Shown here piece by piece: positions 13,301-23,327 of a stretch of DNA of 64,000 nucleotides. Position numbers and translations under genes: made by a program. The stretch covers positions 3,070,545 to 3,134,544 of the forward strand of contig OX336336.1 in NCBI GenBank assembly GCA_946902875.1. The letters are read 5' to 3'. The notes below the pieces were generated by a model that saw only the letters and a list, made by a program, of their open reading frames with translations, was not told the origin of the DNA and searched no databases. The stretch comes from Nematopogon swammerdamellus. Taxonomy: Eukaryota; Arthropoda; Insecta; Lepidoptera; Adelidae. The stretch's first letter is position 1; each line of letters starts with the position of its first letter.

Positions 13301-16300
13301 ATCCATCCACTGACGGTGCACAGGTGTGATTATGATCCGACCGACCGCACCACTGAGCTACCGAGGCTGACTTTTATCTACCTTTACTTGTTCAATTAGG
13401 CTAAAATGGGACTAAGCAGGCAGACAGGTGAGGAGCTCAGCACTCAATGGGTCCACCGAACACACCCGGGCCCATTGCAGGCAGGAGAACATTTCTATCG
13501 AGCGCGATACCAGCGATTGGTCAATCATGATCTCTCGCGGCCGTCGCTTTACTTGGCTAATGCGTAAATCCGATTTAAAACGAGACGGAAGTTAATAGCT
13601 TTCTTCATACAAAATCGTCTTTCGGCATTTATGTTTCCTAGAAATGAAAAGACAGGAACGTTGATTCGACTGTCCTTATTACAACAACAAAATAATTGTA
13701 AAAATCGGATATAAGGTTTAGGGTGGTAAAAAACATAAATGCTGAAAGACGATTTTGTATAGATAAAGTTAACTTCCGTCTCGCATTAAGTATATGGCCA
13801 GAGTATAGTGTCTACATTCATTCGGCGTGCAAGTGCGTGGAAGTGATCAGCCGTTCAGCTGTGGGTGGTAAGCGGTAATGGTTAAGCACATCGAAAAGAA
13901 CATTTACCCATGCACCTGTCACACTGGCACAAGAAATAATAGCTTTCCATCAACTCAGCTTGCCTTTCGTAGGCCGTTTTCATGACGTCGATGTACGATA
14001 TGCGTATCTGAAAAGTCAAATCAACCAAAACGGAGTTAATTCTTGTAGTGAGTATGTGGTAGTAGTAGGGCCGGTTTTTTTTTTCTTTAAGGTCTCTTCG
14101 TGAAGGTTACCTCTTCACCTTCAGGTTAATTGTTGCGAAAGACAGGGAGATACCCCGGAGACTGAAAAGCAGGCTGCCGCAGGACAATCGTGCCCTTAAT
14201 TAAAGAAATTGTGACAGTAGTCATAAACCGTTCGCGACATTAAAAAAAAATCAACACAAATCATTTGGATATCCCAACAAAAGGGATAGGGGAATGAAAT
14301 AAAAGAAGTTAAATTCTTGCGATTAGTATAAATGTCTAATTAATAATTATTTTTATGTAAAACACATATTTTATTAATAATAATAAAAAAGCACATTTAT
14401 TGATGAAATATTTCGCCCCGAATAATTATATATAAATACGAACCTGGTCCCAATCTATCGACGCCATATCCTCCGTGGCCATTATGCTGATTGTGCGTCC
14501 GTCGAACGTTGCGACCGCATTGGGCCTGCAGCTGTGGTCTACGACAGATGCGGCCAGATATATAGCGGTTCCTATTGAGTTCATGTCCGTGTCTAGTATT
14601 GTGAAACTGTTGATGCACATCTGGAAATAGTAATTACATTATTACATTATTGTTGTTGTAGTACACACTGGCAGCTTCAAGCTTTTATTTTATTTTATTG
14701 AATGTAGCGGATTTATACTTTATCTCTTTCAAATAAACACGGCTAAGTGAGATCGAAGGAAAAAATTCTTTTGTTCGGCCCATGCAGCGGTTTAGAGCTC
14801 ACTGACAACGCCGCGGTCGATATCGACCGCTCCATAGTTGACGGTACATAGTGCTCTAGCGGTCGATATCGACCGCTCCACAGTCAACGGGTTAAGAAAG
14901 ACTAAAAAAACGCAGCAGAGGTTTGAGACACACTCAATCATTTGGGTGGTGTGGACTGTATTTCTTAATAACTCGACAGACACCATTCAATTGCACCAAA
15001 AAATTATTCGCCTGGTCACACTCAAAAGTGAAAGTACAAGCGTTAATGCTTAATCGAAATAAATTCAATTAAAAACTGCAATTTGAGAAACACCACGCGA
15101 AAATTGGGGTTGGGGGGAGGGGTTAGACCAGATTATTATCTTTGTATATTATTGTAGTTGTAAATTTGTTTTCTCGGTATATTTATTTGTAGTTGTAAAT
15201 TTGTTTTGTTTTCTATCTTCGCCATGTTATTATTTTTTTTATATCCTCTGGTAGGTTGCGGCTGAAAAACAGCATCAGCTGGGCGCAATCCTAGCTAGAC
15301 ATATGCTGAGCCGCTAACCATTTACATATTGCACTTAGGTTGTACAGATAATATTAAATGTATTTTGTAAGTACAATGTAAAAAGTGTATGTGTGTAAAT
15401 AAAAATATTTTATTCTTATTCTTATTCTCATACTGCGCATGGTCACAGGGGGGGGGGGGGGGGGGGGAGAGGGGGGGAGTCCAAAAGTGGCCTAAAATCG
15501 GCCACGTGGTATGGGTGCGTTCCCTAAGCTGTACGACCGACTCACCCGCCCGTAAATGCCCATGAGCTCGACCGTGTTCGGTAGCGACATGTCCTTGAAG
15601 AATTCAAACAGCACGGTACTCAACGTCGTGAAGTGCTCCATTCTCTTCTTGTCGACCTTTAGGTGCGAATAATCTGAAAAAGTCAATTTTCTTTTTTTTT
15701 TATGGAAACTTACACGGTTGGCTACATCACCTACTACATCCGTGATGTTAGCCCATAACACCTTGGTGCATTAGGAGCCGTGACAATGCCTCCCTTCGGT
15801 CGTGCCGGCTACAGTGAACTGGACGGAAAACATGAACTATTTACATAGCCGTTTCGACCGACGTTTCATTCAATGCGGTGGTACTAACCCGGGTGGGATA
15901 AACCCTGGTAGGGTTGTAAGTACTAGTAAGGCAAAAAGAGAAGGGAACTACAGTTTTACTTGGAATCCGAAACACGGTCAGCCTCCAAGGGTCGAGCGGT
16001 CACCCATCCAAGGACTGACCGCACTCAGGGTTATGTTATGATATGAACCACGCTTAGGGTATGAACACTATTATATAAAAATGTGAAAATAAAAAAAAAT
16101 ACATTGGAGCCTTGATAATCCGAGCTACCAAAAAACTACCCCTGTTCGGACTAACGAAGCGTTCGGATTATAGTATGTCTATACATATACTGAGTGACCT
16201 TCTGAATCATAAAATACACAAAAAACGGTCACTTAGTTATAAAATAATCTATTTTAGTCTGGCAGGTTCTATTTATTGACAAATAAAAAGCCTTGTCCCT

Positions 16301-19300
16301 CAAATTACGTAGCAATGTCTTTTCGGATAACGAGAGGTCATTTTCGTCAGCACAGTCCAAGCAAGTGTTAAGTGCTGATTATTGTATGAAGTATTTTCTT
16401 GACATTGAGTAGGAAAATCGTCAACAAAAGATTCGTCATTCCTAGATTCGTCAGCGAGAGGGGGTCACTTGCCGCTGTTCGGATTATAGAGGCGTTCGGA
16501 TTAGCCTGAGTACGGATTATCGAGGCTCTACTGTACTATTAAAAAAATGTAAGTACTCACGCGACATAAGGTCCTTCCACATGCGGAACGAGTTGTGCAA
16601 GTAGTAAGATCGTTGTGAGTTGCCGTCACCCTTGCTCAGGCGACAGATGATCTTGGAGAGCATCCGCGCAGCGTCCGGCAACACCTTTGGCGAGATTCGC
16701 TTGATGTTGCCGCATTCCCACTGCAAACACATCAGTTGACCGCATTAGGTATGGCGCATCGCTGGGTGTGTTGCGGTGTCTGATCTTCCATTGGGCTTAT
16801 GGGCACAAAAAGAATATCAAATATGTATTTTATTTTATTGTACACCATAAAAAGGAACACAAAGGGCGAGTTTAATGCAAAGTAGCATTCTATCACAGAC
16901 AATTGACAGCCTCGATAGCTCAGTGGTGCAGACAGTCGACTATCGATATTGATGGTTAAGCAACACTGAGCGCGGTCAGTACTTGGACGGGTGACCGCTC
17001 GACCATTGGAGGCTGACCGTGGTTCGGATTCCACGTTAAACTGTAGGTCCCTTCCCTTTTTACCTTTTTTTTTTTTTTTTTTTAATTTAGTTTATTTTTA
17101 GGGCTTTTAACAATAATTTGTTAATATCAGCCCCATAGTACTCATCTTCTCCATCCCTTATGGCCCAGAGTCCCTAAGGGATAGAGAACGCTCCACAAAG
17201 TTCAACACAATTACTAAATCCGTCTCACTTGGGCTCGCCAACAGTTTATGTATGCTAAAAAACAAATTGAGTCTGTCCACTCTAAGTGACGTCTGTAATT
17301 CCGCCCGTAATTCCTCGTTCTGACCACACTCCATTAGCAAATGGTACATGTCATCCTCCTTGTTACACCGATCACAATTTGGAGAATCTCTCTTTTTCAT
17401 CAGGAATTTAAATTTATTCAATGGAATGTGGCCAGAACGAAGTCTTAGAGCTAGCACTATTTCAGGCCTTCGTAAATTACACACCTGGAACCAGGGAACC
17501 TGTGGAGGTTCGGATTGTAAGGTTTTGTACCATATTCCACTCTGTACGGATTGACTGTCAAAATACTCTTTCCATAAATGTTTACATAGCGTTTTTACTT
17601 CTGGCAATCGATCCATACAGAATGGTTTACATGTTACAGTGGGGCATTCAACATAAATAGCTTCTTTTGCTAATTTGTCCGCTGTTTCATTGCCTACAAT
17701 ACCCACGTGAGCTGGAATCCACTGAAATTTAATAGTCCTGTTGTTATTTACCAATGAATTGAAGATTTCGAGGATATTGTACGCAATGGCTCTTCCTCTT
17801 ATTCCTTTTTACCTTACTTGGTGGTAGGGTCAACCGCCCGGATTGAATGAAACCACACTGAATGAAACGTTGGTCAAAACGGCTATGTAAATAGTTTGTG
17901 TTTTCCGTCCAGTTCAGTGTAGCCGGCACGATCGAAGGGAAGCACTGACATGGCACCTAGTTCACCGGGTGTTATGGGCTGACATCACTGATGTTGTAGG
18001 CGATGTAGCCAACCGGGTCAGTCTCCATAAAAAAAAAATGTGGAGTGATAATAAAACACATAGCGACGGGTGGTTGGCGCGGTGGCTTGGACTCTTGATT
18101 TCTGGGTCTGAGGTTCGACCGGCCGACATGCACCAATGAGTTTCTTGTGAAGGAAAAATTTGCCATTGGCCTTACTAGGTGGTAGGCAACTGGGTTTGTA
18201 ACACCGTACTGGATGTAAAATGGCCTCGGTTTTGTGTTCTCCTCTAGTCCAATATAGCCAGCAGTCCAAAGGGAATTCTCCGGTATGGCACCTACCTTCT
18301 CGGAGGTGATATCAGTTGGTCGGAGCATGTGCCTTGGCCCCTCCGATCCATACCGGATTACATACCCCCCCCCCAATGACTAGCCAATTGTCAATAAACT
18401 TATGTTACTTCAACTGGATGCAGTTGTACTAACATAAGTTTAGACCACTCGGAATTGGAACAGGGAAGCAACATTCGCCTCTAGCATTCGAACGGTGCGA
18501 CTAGTAGCTACAATGAAAGAGTACGAGTCGACACTAACCTTGTGTTCATTCCAAGCTTCCCGTTGGCACGAGCGGCCGCAGTAGTGGACGAACTGGCACA
18601 CCGAACACTTGAGCACTTTGCCCCTGAAAAATTTATTGTAATTTATATTGGTGTTTGTTTGTATTATTGTTTATTTTCTATCAATCTAATGTTTATTATA
18701 ATTCATACTGAAAAATTTATTGTAATTTATATTGGTCTTTGTTTTTGTTATTGTTTATTTTCTACCAATATAATGTTAATTATAATTTATACCACCTTTT
18801 AAATTAAACTAAAATCAGTCAGTCAGTCAGGCAGTCAGTCAGTTTGTAAGCATCCACAGCTGGACATACATCTCTCCAATTTTCCTCCAGTCCTCCCGGC
18901 CTTCTGCGATACGGAACCACAGCTTTCCGCCGACGTACACAAGGTGTGCTTAAGAAAGTGGAGAGACAAATTCAACTGGGTCGGGCTGCATTCGGAAAGT
19001 TAAAATTCGTCCTGAGGTTTGACCTTCTGCAAAATTTTAAGACACGTATATATGACCAGTGTGTCTTCCCGGTTATGACGTACGGATGTGAAGCGTGGAC
19101 TCTTGACGGTTCAAATTTAATATCTCTCATATTAGCAATCTCGGTATCCGTTCATGAATAGATTCGGACACTAGATCGGGACACTGCCAGGTGAGTACCT
19201 ATATTAGACAAAATATTTTATACGCTCGTCAAAATATTCAAGACACTCCTGTTAATGGCGACTTCCATAGTTAGAACACAAGGCAGAGACAGAAACGCAG

Positions 19301-20748
19301 ACCCGTGACATCACGGCTAGCAAAAATGTCCAAAAGCTTCATCTCCCAAAGTATAAAGCTGTATAAATAGGTTACCAACGAATTTTGTAAAACTGGGAGA
19401 TGGAGGATTAAGAGAGAAATAAAAAAATACCTCCTTAAAAAATCGTAGTACTTTGTACAGGAATTTTATAATGAATAAATTTAGTGTGTTAGAAATAAGC
19501 AAAGGTAAGAAATTGTATATATTACCTATATGAAATGTAATGTGTGACATGTCTGAGCGGCAGTTTTGTCCAAAGATGAAATAAATGAACTGAACTGAAC
19601 TGATTGAACAGCCAAGGTGACGCCACACACCCCTGTCTGACCCCTCTAGAGATGTCAAACCAGTCGGTGTATGCCCCGTTTATCCTGACGCAGTGTACAG
19701 TATCGGCAGGAAATAATGAACTTCGAACTTTAGAGACAGCCCTCGGACGAACAGAGAGCGTAGGTAGCTTAGTATTAGGCTTCCATACTGATACGGAACC
19801 CTCAAAATCTAACCGAAAGCGTAAACATATTTACTTACTATCTTTTGCAAGCGGCTTCGCTCGCGTTAGATTCGTATTTAAAAGAAGAAAGTAAGTAAGC
19901 CCGCTACCGAACCCTTATTTCGGCGCACGGAATATTTCGGTTTGTATGAATCAGCGAACATGCTCTACAGTCTCTTCAAGAATCTAGGGCTCCCAAGATC
20001 GACGCTAAGCTCATATATGGAGAGAGCTTCGAAAACGTCACTGGAAGCATCCTACAGAATATGGATAGGTAGAGAGAGGGAGGTCGAGAGCGGGACTGGT
20101 GGTTTCACCGCGTCCTAGTCAACGCAGACTAGCTGACGAGGGCTTGAAGCGAGCCGAAACGTGAAGCATGCGCGGGAAATTTAGAGTGGCCACTCGCTAG
20201 TCCCGGCCTCGATTAATACCCTCCTCTACTGCCGATGGGCCCGGATATGTTCGGAGAAGCCATCGCAAGCTTAGATCCACACCTTCCTTCCACATATTAG
20301 TGTAACTGGAGATGAATTTTATTTAGCCTATCCTGTGTCACGTATAGTTAAATGTGCTTGTACTAAGTTTCATCGAATTCGGATGATCGGTTTAAAAGTT
20401 ATGGGGGAACATACATACATACAGAAAAAAAATTTTAAAAACGTCAATTTAGTTTTAGTATCATACATAGTCTACACTATCTCATAAAACAAAGTAACTT
20501 ACTCCATGGCCATCCCTTACATATTTATTATTACCTAGGTACTTATTATGAATGTATCATTTCAGTCATGAAGAAAAAGAAAAACCAATTTCTCAGGTAT
20601 GAAGTATTGAAACGAAAACTTACTTGTTGAGGCAGAAGTCACACCTTTGACCCTGTTCCTTCGATGCCAAGACATAGGCGAAAGGTGTCTCGGTCAAAAG
20701 CACAGTTCCCGCCTTTATCGGACCACCTTCCGGTACCTTATTCCTCAT
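7353..20748 (-). CDS. SMYD3-like SET and MYND domain protein, nine exons
   Basis: Exons in transcript order: 20748-20624, 18623-18539, 16720-16561, 15673-15546, 14620-14444, 14007-13908, 10521-10246, 9402-9240, 7560-7353. Each junction is GT/AG and all phases agree, giving 1,422 nt and 473 residues (human SMYD3 has 428). Residues 36-73 form a complete MYND zinc finger (C-x2-C, C-x2-C, YC-x3-C, H-x3-C). The SET core follows with C-N-S-F-T-I, a D-H-S-C-R-P-N block at about 194-200 and I-S-Y-I-D, then post-SET cysteines (C-x-C-x2-C) and a TPR-like C-terminal domain ending ...KITHGDKHPLY.... The family methylates lysines on histones and other proteins. The start is the first ATG after an in-frame TAG at 20758-20760; the usual N-terminal GxG SET motif is not seen. 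Weakest junctions are the exon 7 donor and exon 8 acceptor. Product family is firm; SMYD3 rather than another SMYD is likely, not certain. Confidence 0.9.
7700..8310 (-). mobile_element. LINE 3'-end fragment in the last intron of the SMYD3-like gene
   Basis: The minus frame at 7981-8304 contains LFAVEAGARPANSLYSLFKN and S-x-L-E-A-S-Y-R-I-W, typical of the C-terminal end of LINE reverse-transcriptase polyproteins. A copy in the opposite orientation lies at 19955-20275. Reading frame is incomplete, so this is a dead fragment. Confidence 0.65.
8400..8450. repeat. Short perfect hairpin
   Basis: GGTGCGACGGTTGG and CCAACCGTCGCACC form a 14-bp perfect stem separated by about 20 bases. It is inside a SMYD3-like intron and has no evident function. 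Confidence 0.6.
8628..8872 (+). mobile_element. LINE 3' end (C-terminal RT codons plus tail)
   Basis: The plus frame reads NRVVDDWNQLPEEVISA and then FKNRLDKYL, the standard last residues of CR1/Jockey-type LINE polyproteins. It is followed by a tail with AACAGGATTTAGACGTATCA and TAAATAAATAAATAA. Related tails lie at 22995-23045 and 25878-25930. Confidence 0.65.
8877..9193 (+). mobile_element. SINE family S copy with GGGGCCGGTACTTT head
   Basis: The body is the window's commonest SINE (ACGGCTATGTAAATAGTT, GGTGTTATGGGCTGACATCA, end GTGTCAGTTTCCATAAAA). Its head is not the tRNA/5S head but the module TGTGGGGCCGGTACTTTAAA...GTCGTAAAAGGCGACTA. It ends 46 nt from coding exon 8 of the SMYD3-like gene. 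Confidence 0.75.
9965..10185 (+). mobile_element. LINE C-terminal fragment with zinc-knuckle region
   Basis: The plus frame reads CRGRIAEDETAAHMLLECPV followed by VAERLHYW, the C-x2-C/H/C region at the end of R1/Jockey-type LINE proteins. It is 5'-truncated and lies in a SMYD3-like intron, followed by a poly-C run. Confidence 0.65.
10186..10203. repeat. Poly-C run
   Basis: An uninterrupted run of C (poly-G on the coding strand of the SMYD3-like gene), about 45 nt from the exon 7 donor. The assembled length may be unreliable. Confidence 0.8.
10937..11014 (-). mobile_element. SINE family S 3' end fragment
   Basis: About 75 bp matching the end of SINE S in reverse (TTGACACGGTTGGCTGCATC, ATAACACCGAGTGAACTAGG). 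The rest of the element is absent. Confidence 0.65.
11015..12600. other. SMYD3-like intron 6, no further gene seen
   Basis: 11100-11300 is GC-rich with repeated TGATTGG words (inverse CCAAT-like). 12415-12560 shares words (CGCAGACTAGCTGACGA, ACTAGTCCCG) with the LINE fragments at 7700-8310 and 19955-20275. The reading frames here show no conserved domain. Confidence 0.35.
12600..12840 (-). mobile_element. tRNA-type SINE (family L) fragment
   Basis: The reverse of the SINE L body: TAATCCGGTATGAATGGCTG, GGCCAGAGCGCATG, CAGCTAATATCACC and TTTGGATTGCTGGC. The tRNA head is missing. Confidence 0.65.
13011..13371 (-). mobile_element. SINE family S, near full length
   Basis: Starts with the SINE S end (GACACGGTTGGCTGCATCAC) and finishes with the inverted tRNA-like head ACTGAGCTACCGAGGCTGAC. 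The 5S-like segment is partly deleted. It lies in SMYD3-like intron 6. Confidence 0.8.
13581..13783. repeat. MITE with about 55-bp inverted arms (CGAGACGGAAGTTAA)
   Basis: The left arm begins CGAGACGGAAGTTAATAGC and includes CAAAATCGTCTTTCGGCATT. The right arm is its inverse, ending GTTAACTTCCGTCTCG. A related copy lies at 48490-48790. Non-coding; inside a SMYD3-like intron. Confidence 0.75.
14813..14877. repeat. Duplicated perfect palindrome GCGGTCGATATCGACCGC
   Basis: The 18-bp self-complementary word occurs at 14813-14830 and again, as a 20-bp palindrome, at 14858-14877. Each copy is followed by TCCAtAGTtGACGG or TCCACAGTCAACGG, so the unit is a tandem duplication of about 45 bp. It lies in SMYD3-like intron 4. 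Confidence 0.85.
15450..15478. repeat. Poly-G tract
   Basis: A G run of nearly 20 followed by AGAGGGGGGGAG, 70 bp from the exon 4 donor of the SMYD3-like gene. It is able to form G-quadruplex; the length may be an assembly estimate. Confidence 0.75.
15701..16020 (-). mobile_element. SINE family S abutting a splice acceptor
   Basis: Inverse SINE S from TATGGAAACTTACACGGTTG to the region GGTCGAGCGGTCACCCATCC; the head is truncated. Only 27 nt separate its end from coding exon 4 (15546-15673) of the SMYD3-like gene, so it sits where the branch point would be expected. Confidence 0.8.
16905..18038 (+). mobile_element. SINE family S with tRNA/5S composite head, split by a LINE
   Basis: The head (16905-17047) has TAGCTCAGTGG (A box), then GCGCGGTCAGTACTTGGACG and GGTGACCGC (5S rRNA-like), then GGTTCGGATTCC (B-box-like). 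The body resumes at 17804 after a LINE and ends TCTCCATAAAA. CCTTTTTACC occurs at 17055-17064 and 17804-17813, the duplication made by the LINE. Confidence 0.85.
17065..17803 (-). mobile_element. 5'-truncated LINE insertion with RNase H domain
   Basis: The minus frame 17754-17158 (198 codons, open) contains FQWIPAHVGIVGNETADKLA (the C-terminal RNase H motif with His and Asp), then C-x2-C-x8-H-x4-C (CDRCNKEDDMYHLLMEC). This is the order found at the end of I/R1/Jockey-group LINE ORF2. A poly-T at 17065-17082 is the poly-A tail on this strand. The 10-bp target duplication CCTTTTTACC flanks it. It lies inside a SINE inside SMYD3-like intron 2. Confidence 0.85.
18061..18364 (+). mobile_element. 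tRNA-type SINE (family L)
   Basis: Body words match the 3128 copy (CACCAATGAGTTT, GTACTGGATGTAA, TCGGAGGTGATATCAGTTGG, GGATTACATA). The head at 18061-18125 is diverged. A C run follows at 18365. Confidence 0.7.
18946..19160 (+). mobile_element. RTE-type LINE reverse transcriptase fragment
   Basis: The plus frame contains RQIQLGRAAFGKLKFVLR and CVFPVMTYGCEAWTL, characteristic of the thumb region of RTE-clade reverse transcriptases. It stops soon after, so it is a fragment. It lies in SMYD3-like intron 1. Confidence 0.7.
19955..20275 (+). mobile_element. LINE 3'-end fragment, inverted relative to 7700-8310
   Basis: Shares CTACAGTCTCTTCAAGAATC, GGAGAGAGCTTCGAAAACGT and GAGAGCGGGACTGGTGG with the inverse of the 7981-8304 fragment. 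It lies in SMYD3-like intron 1, so the two copies bracket most of the gene in opposite orientation. Followed to 20520 by another dispersed repeat. Confidence 0.65.
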
Positions 20749-21183
20749 TCTAATCCTCTAGAACTCTAATATTGCTCTTTGAGGTAGACAAGTTAAGTTA
20801 TTTTTATAATTTAGACGTGGTCATAATCGCCTGTGGATAAAAGCGAATGAGGAATGAGAGTAAAATTATCTCTCACTCTCAATATCACCGCTATGCCGCT
20901 GCACGCTACCTGCGCCAGATATAACTTTGGTTCGAGCTGGTATTTTTAGGTGAGATAGTGACGCGCACCGCTCCGGTGATAATAAATACCCATCAGGCCG
21001 CGGCCCGAGCGAGCTCCTGTATTTAGAAGTACGCAAAAAATAGAACAGGAATCATTATTTTATTTATCTGTGACAGGAATGATAAAAAAACTGCAAGCGA
21101 GGTAAGCAAGCAAAGAAAGAGGAATGGAACTGTCACTTGTCAGTCAAGTGTCAGATAAAAAATTAACATGACAAATTAGGGTC

Positions 21184-21434
21184 TGGCACATGAGAGAACA
21201 AAGGAACGATGGCGCTGTTGATAAGCTGTGATTTTTTGGAGGTTAAAAAAAACCAGGGTTTATATAGAGAAGATGCGTCGCTATGCGACGCATATTCTCT
21301 ATATAAACCCTAACCTAATGTTGAGGCGGTGCATGTCGTTTTTGTTACGTTTCGTTTCTACCACTTCGCGTTTACAATCAACTGATCTATAGCGCAAGCG
21401 TTCCTTTGTTCTTTCATTTGCCCCTTGCGACAAA
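21184..21434. repeat. MITE with internal hairpin (first copy)
   Basis: Inverted ends share GAACAAAGGAACG (left about 21193, right about 21400-21415). The centre is a long stem, GGGTTTATATAGAGAAGATG facing TATTCTCTATATAAACCC around CGTCGCTATGCGACGCAT. It lies 5' of the SMYD3-like gene. Confidence 0.6.
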
Positions 21435-21496
21435 TTGTCCCCTTGTCTGACGAATTACTCGGGATCAATTCTGATGTCTCTCACTGACAGTTGTCC

Positions 21497-21700
21497 TCCT
21501 AAGAAATTTTTATTTTCGGAAATATTCGGAAATATACAAACTGTTTTGGTGGTTTAAAAAAAAATAACCAGGGTTAATTATAAAGAAGATGCGTCGCTAC
21601 GCGACGGATCTTCATTATATTAACCCTAACCTAATGTTGAGGCGGTGCATGTCGTTTTTGTTACAAGTTTGTATTTCCGAAAATAATTCTTAGGTGGTTA
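21497..21700. repeat. Related hairpin element (second copy)
   Basis: Ends CCTAAGAAatTTTTATTTTC and its inverse near 21680 flank a second core, AGGGTTAATTATAAAGAAGA around GCGTCGCTACGCGACG. The tail CCTAATGTTGAGGCGGTGCA is shared exactly with the 21184-21434 element. Confidence 0.65.
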
Positions 21701-21781
21701 TAAAAAAAACTAAACACTTTAAAACAATTTAAACACCGTAACATTGCCTAAAAAAGAAAAAAAGCAAAAAAAAACCAAAAA

Positions 21782-21875
21782 GATTTGGTGGCATTCGAAC
21801 CCATGGTCATAAAACTACTAGTCCTAGACCAAAGAATATAATACTCCTAGACCCTCACCCCTGAGCCACGAAATC
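21782..21875 (-). other. tRNA-like sequence with extended end pairing
   Basis: On the minus strand an A-box-like GTGGCTCAGGGGTGA and a B box GGTTCGAATGCC are about 60 nt apart, and the ends GATTTCGTGGC/GCCACCAAATC pair over 11 bp with one mismatch. Too long and with an unusual acceptor end for a normal tRNA; probably a SINE head or tRNA pseudogene. Confidence 0.4.
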
Positions 21876-21879
21876 ACTC

Positions 21880-23040
21880 GAATTCCCTTGATTCGCTTTC
21901 GTTCGGCTCTATGAAGTCACAGCTGTCAGCGAGAGCCAACAGAACTGATCCCGAGCCACTCGTATTGGCTGGCTGCATTGTTTTTTTTATTATTGGCTTG
22001 AATACTGGGTCTTGCTGAACAGGGTTACCAAATCAACTAATATAGTTGCCCCCAAATAAAGGGAACAAAACCCTCATGAAAGGTTTTAGCATTATTTTAA
22101 CTTGCCGATCTATTGGTTATTTCATTTGACAACGAAAAATAGGTCAGAAAAAAATTTATTTTAAAGACAGAAAATCGAAATCAAATACTTGTACCAATGA
22201 AATTTTGTCATTGCTAAAAAATTTATAGAGCGAAAGCTACCTATATAATTAAATAAAACCCATCCCATTGCGTCGGAAGTTAAAAAACGTTAAAAATTAT
22301 TATAGCCTATAGACTAGACACCAAGTTCCTACGGTAGAGTTTGTTGTATTCACGAGTCAGTAAGCCTGGATACGAAATACGGCATCGTTTGTATGAGAAC
22401 CGAGGTAGCCGCCAAAGGGGTGTGAAGTCTGAGGCGGGAGCGGCGCATGGAACGCCGTGATTGGCCGAGCGAGTAGGTAGCCAAGTGACGCCAGTCTTCC
22501 ATACATTTGAACGGGATTCATACAATAAGTCGCTCATTGTGTCGATTCGCGATGAAAAGATGAAACGGATTTAACAATATTTAACCCTTCTTTACATCAA
22601 GGGAATAATATAACTTTCTCTTAAATGAACAAAGGCAACGCCCCTTTCACAATTTTGCGAATTTGCAGATTTTCGCATAAACACGATCATAGTTCTAAGT
22701 TCTGAGATACCTCGGATACTTTATTATAAATCTACAATTGTGTATTCCATAATAAAAATTATCAAAATGTATGCGAAAATAGTTAAGCATAAAGATTAAC
22801 TTTTTTTAGGAAACTGATACGGATGGCTCCATCATCGTAATAATGCTTCAGTTTGGTACCAGCGATGATGGGAGCCCAATATATAAATAATAAAATAAAA
22901 CTACAATAAACTAAAATAATAAAAATAATCAAGATCGATAAATACATAAAAAATAAATAAACAAACAAACCAAATAAAATAAAAAATATGAAGAAAAACC
23001 GGATTTAGACACATCAGCCAAGGCTGCCTGTCTAAAATAA
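21880..23040. other. Intergenic DNA, promoter-like GC patch, LINE tail
   Basis: 22350-22540 is GC-richer and includes GTCAGTAAGCCTGGATACG, which recurs inverted near 24350. 22995-23045 is a LINE 3' tail (CCGGATTTAGACACATCAGC). No coding exon is recognised. Confidence 0.35.
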
Positions 23041-23044
23041 ATAA

Positions 23045-23210
23045 ATATACCTAGGTGAATTAGGTACGTGCCTTGTCACCGATTCCCCCTAATCGATCCG
23101 GCTATACTGAATTGGATGGAAAACACGTAGTTACTACTTTTCATAGTGACTTCGACCGACGTTTATTTAGTGCAGTGGTACCAACACGGGCGGGTTGAAC
23201 CCTACCATCT
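23045..23210 (-). mobile_element. SINE family S, diverged fragment
   Basis: Inverse SINE S body words with many changes (GGCTATACTGAATTGGATGG, TTCGACCGACGTTT, GGTACCAACACGGGCGGG). Head and end are missing. Confidence 0.6.
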
Positions 23211-23327
23211 ACATATACATCCTGTACATTTATATACGTTCTATACATTCTGAATCTCTGACATTAAAGGCAAACGTTTAAACTATTACGTCAATTATTT
23301 TTAATTCTCCTAAATATCCGCGATCTT

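Noticed and set aside
16960..17010. Possible 5S rRNA gene
   Set aside because: Only the internal part resembles 5S rRNA; both ends are missing and the segment is embedded in a SINE head.
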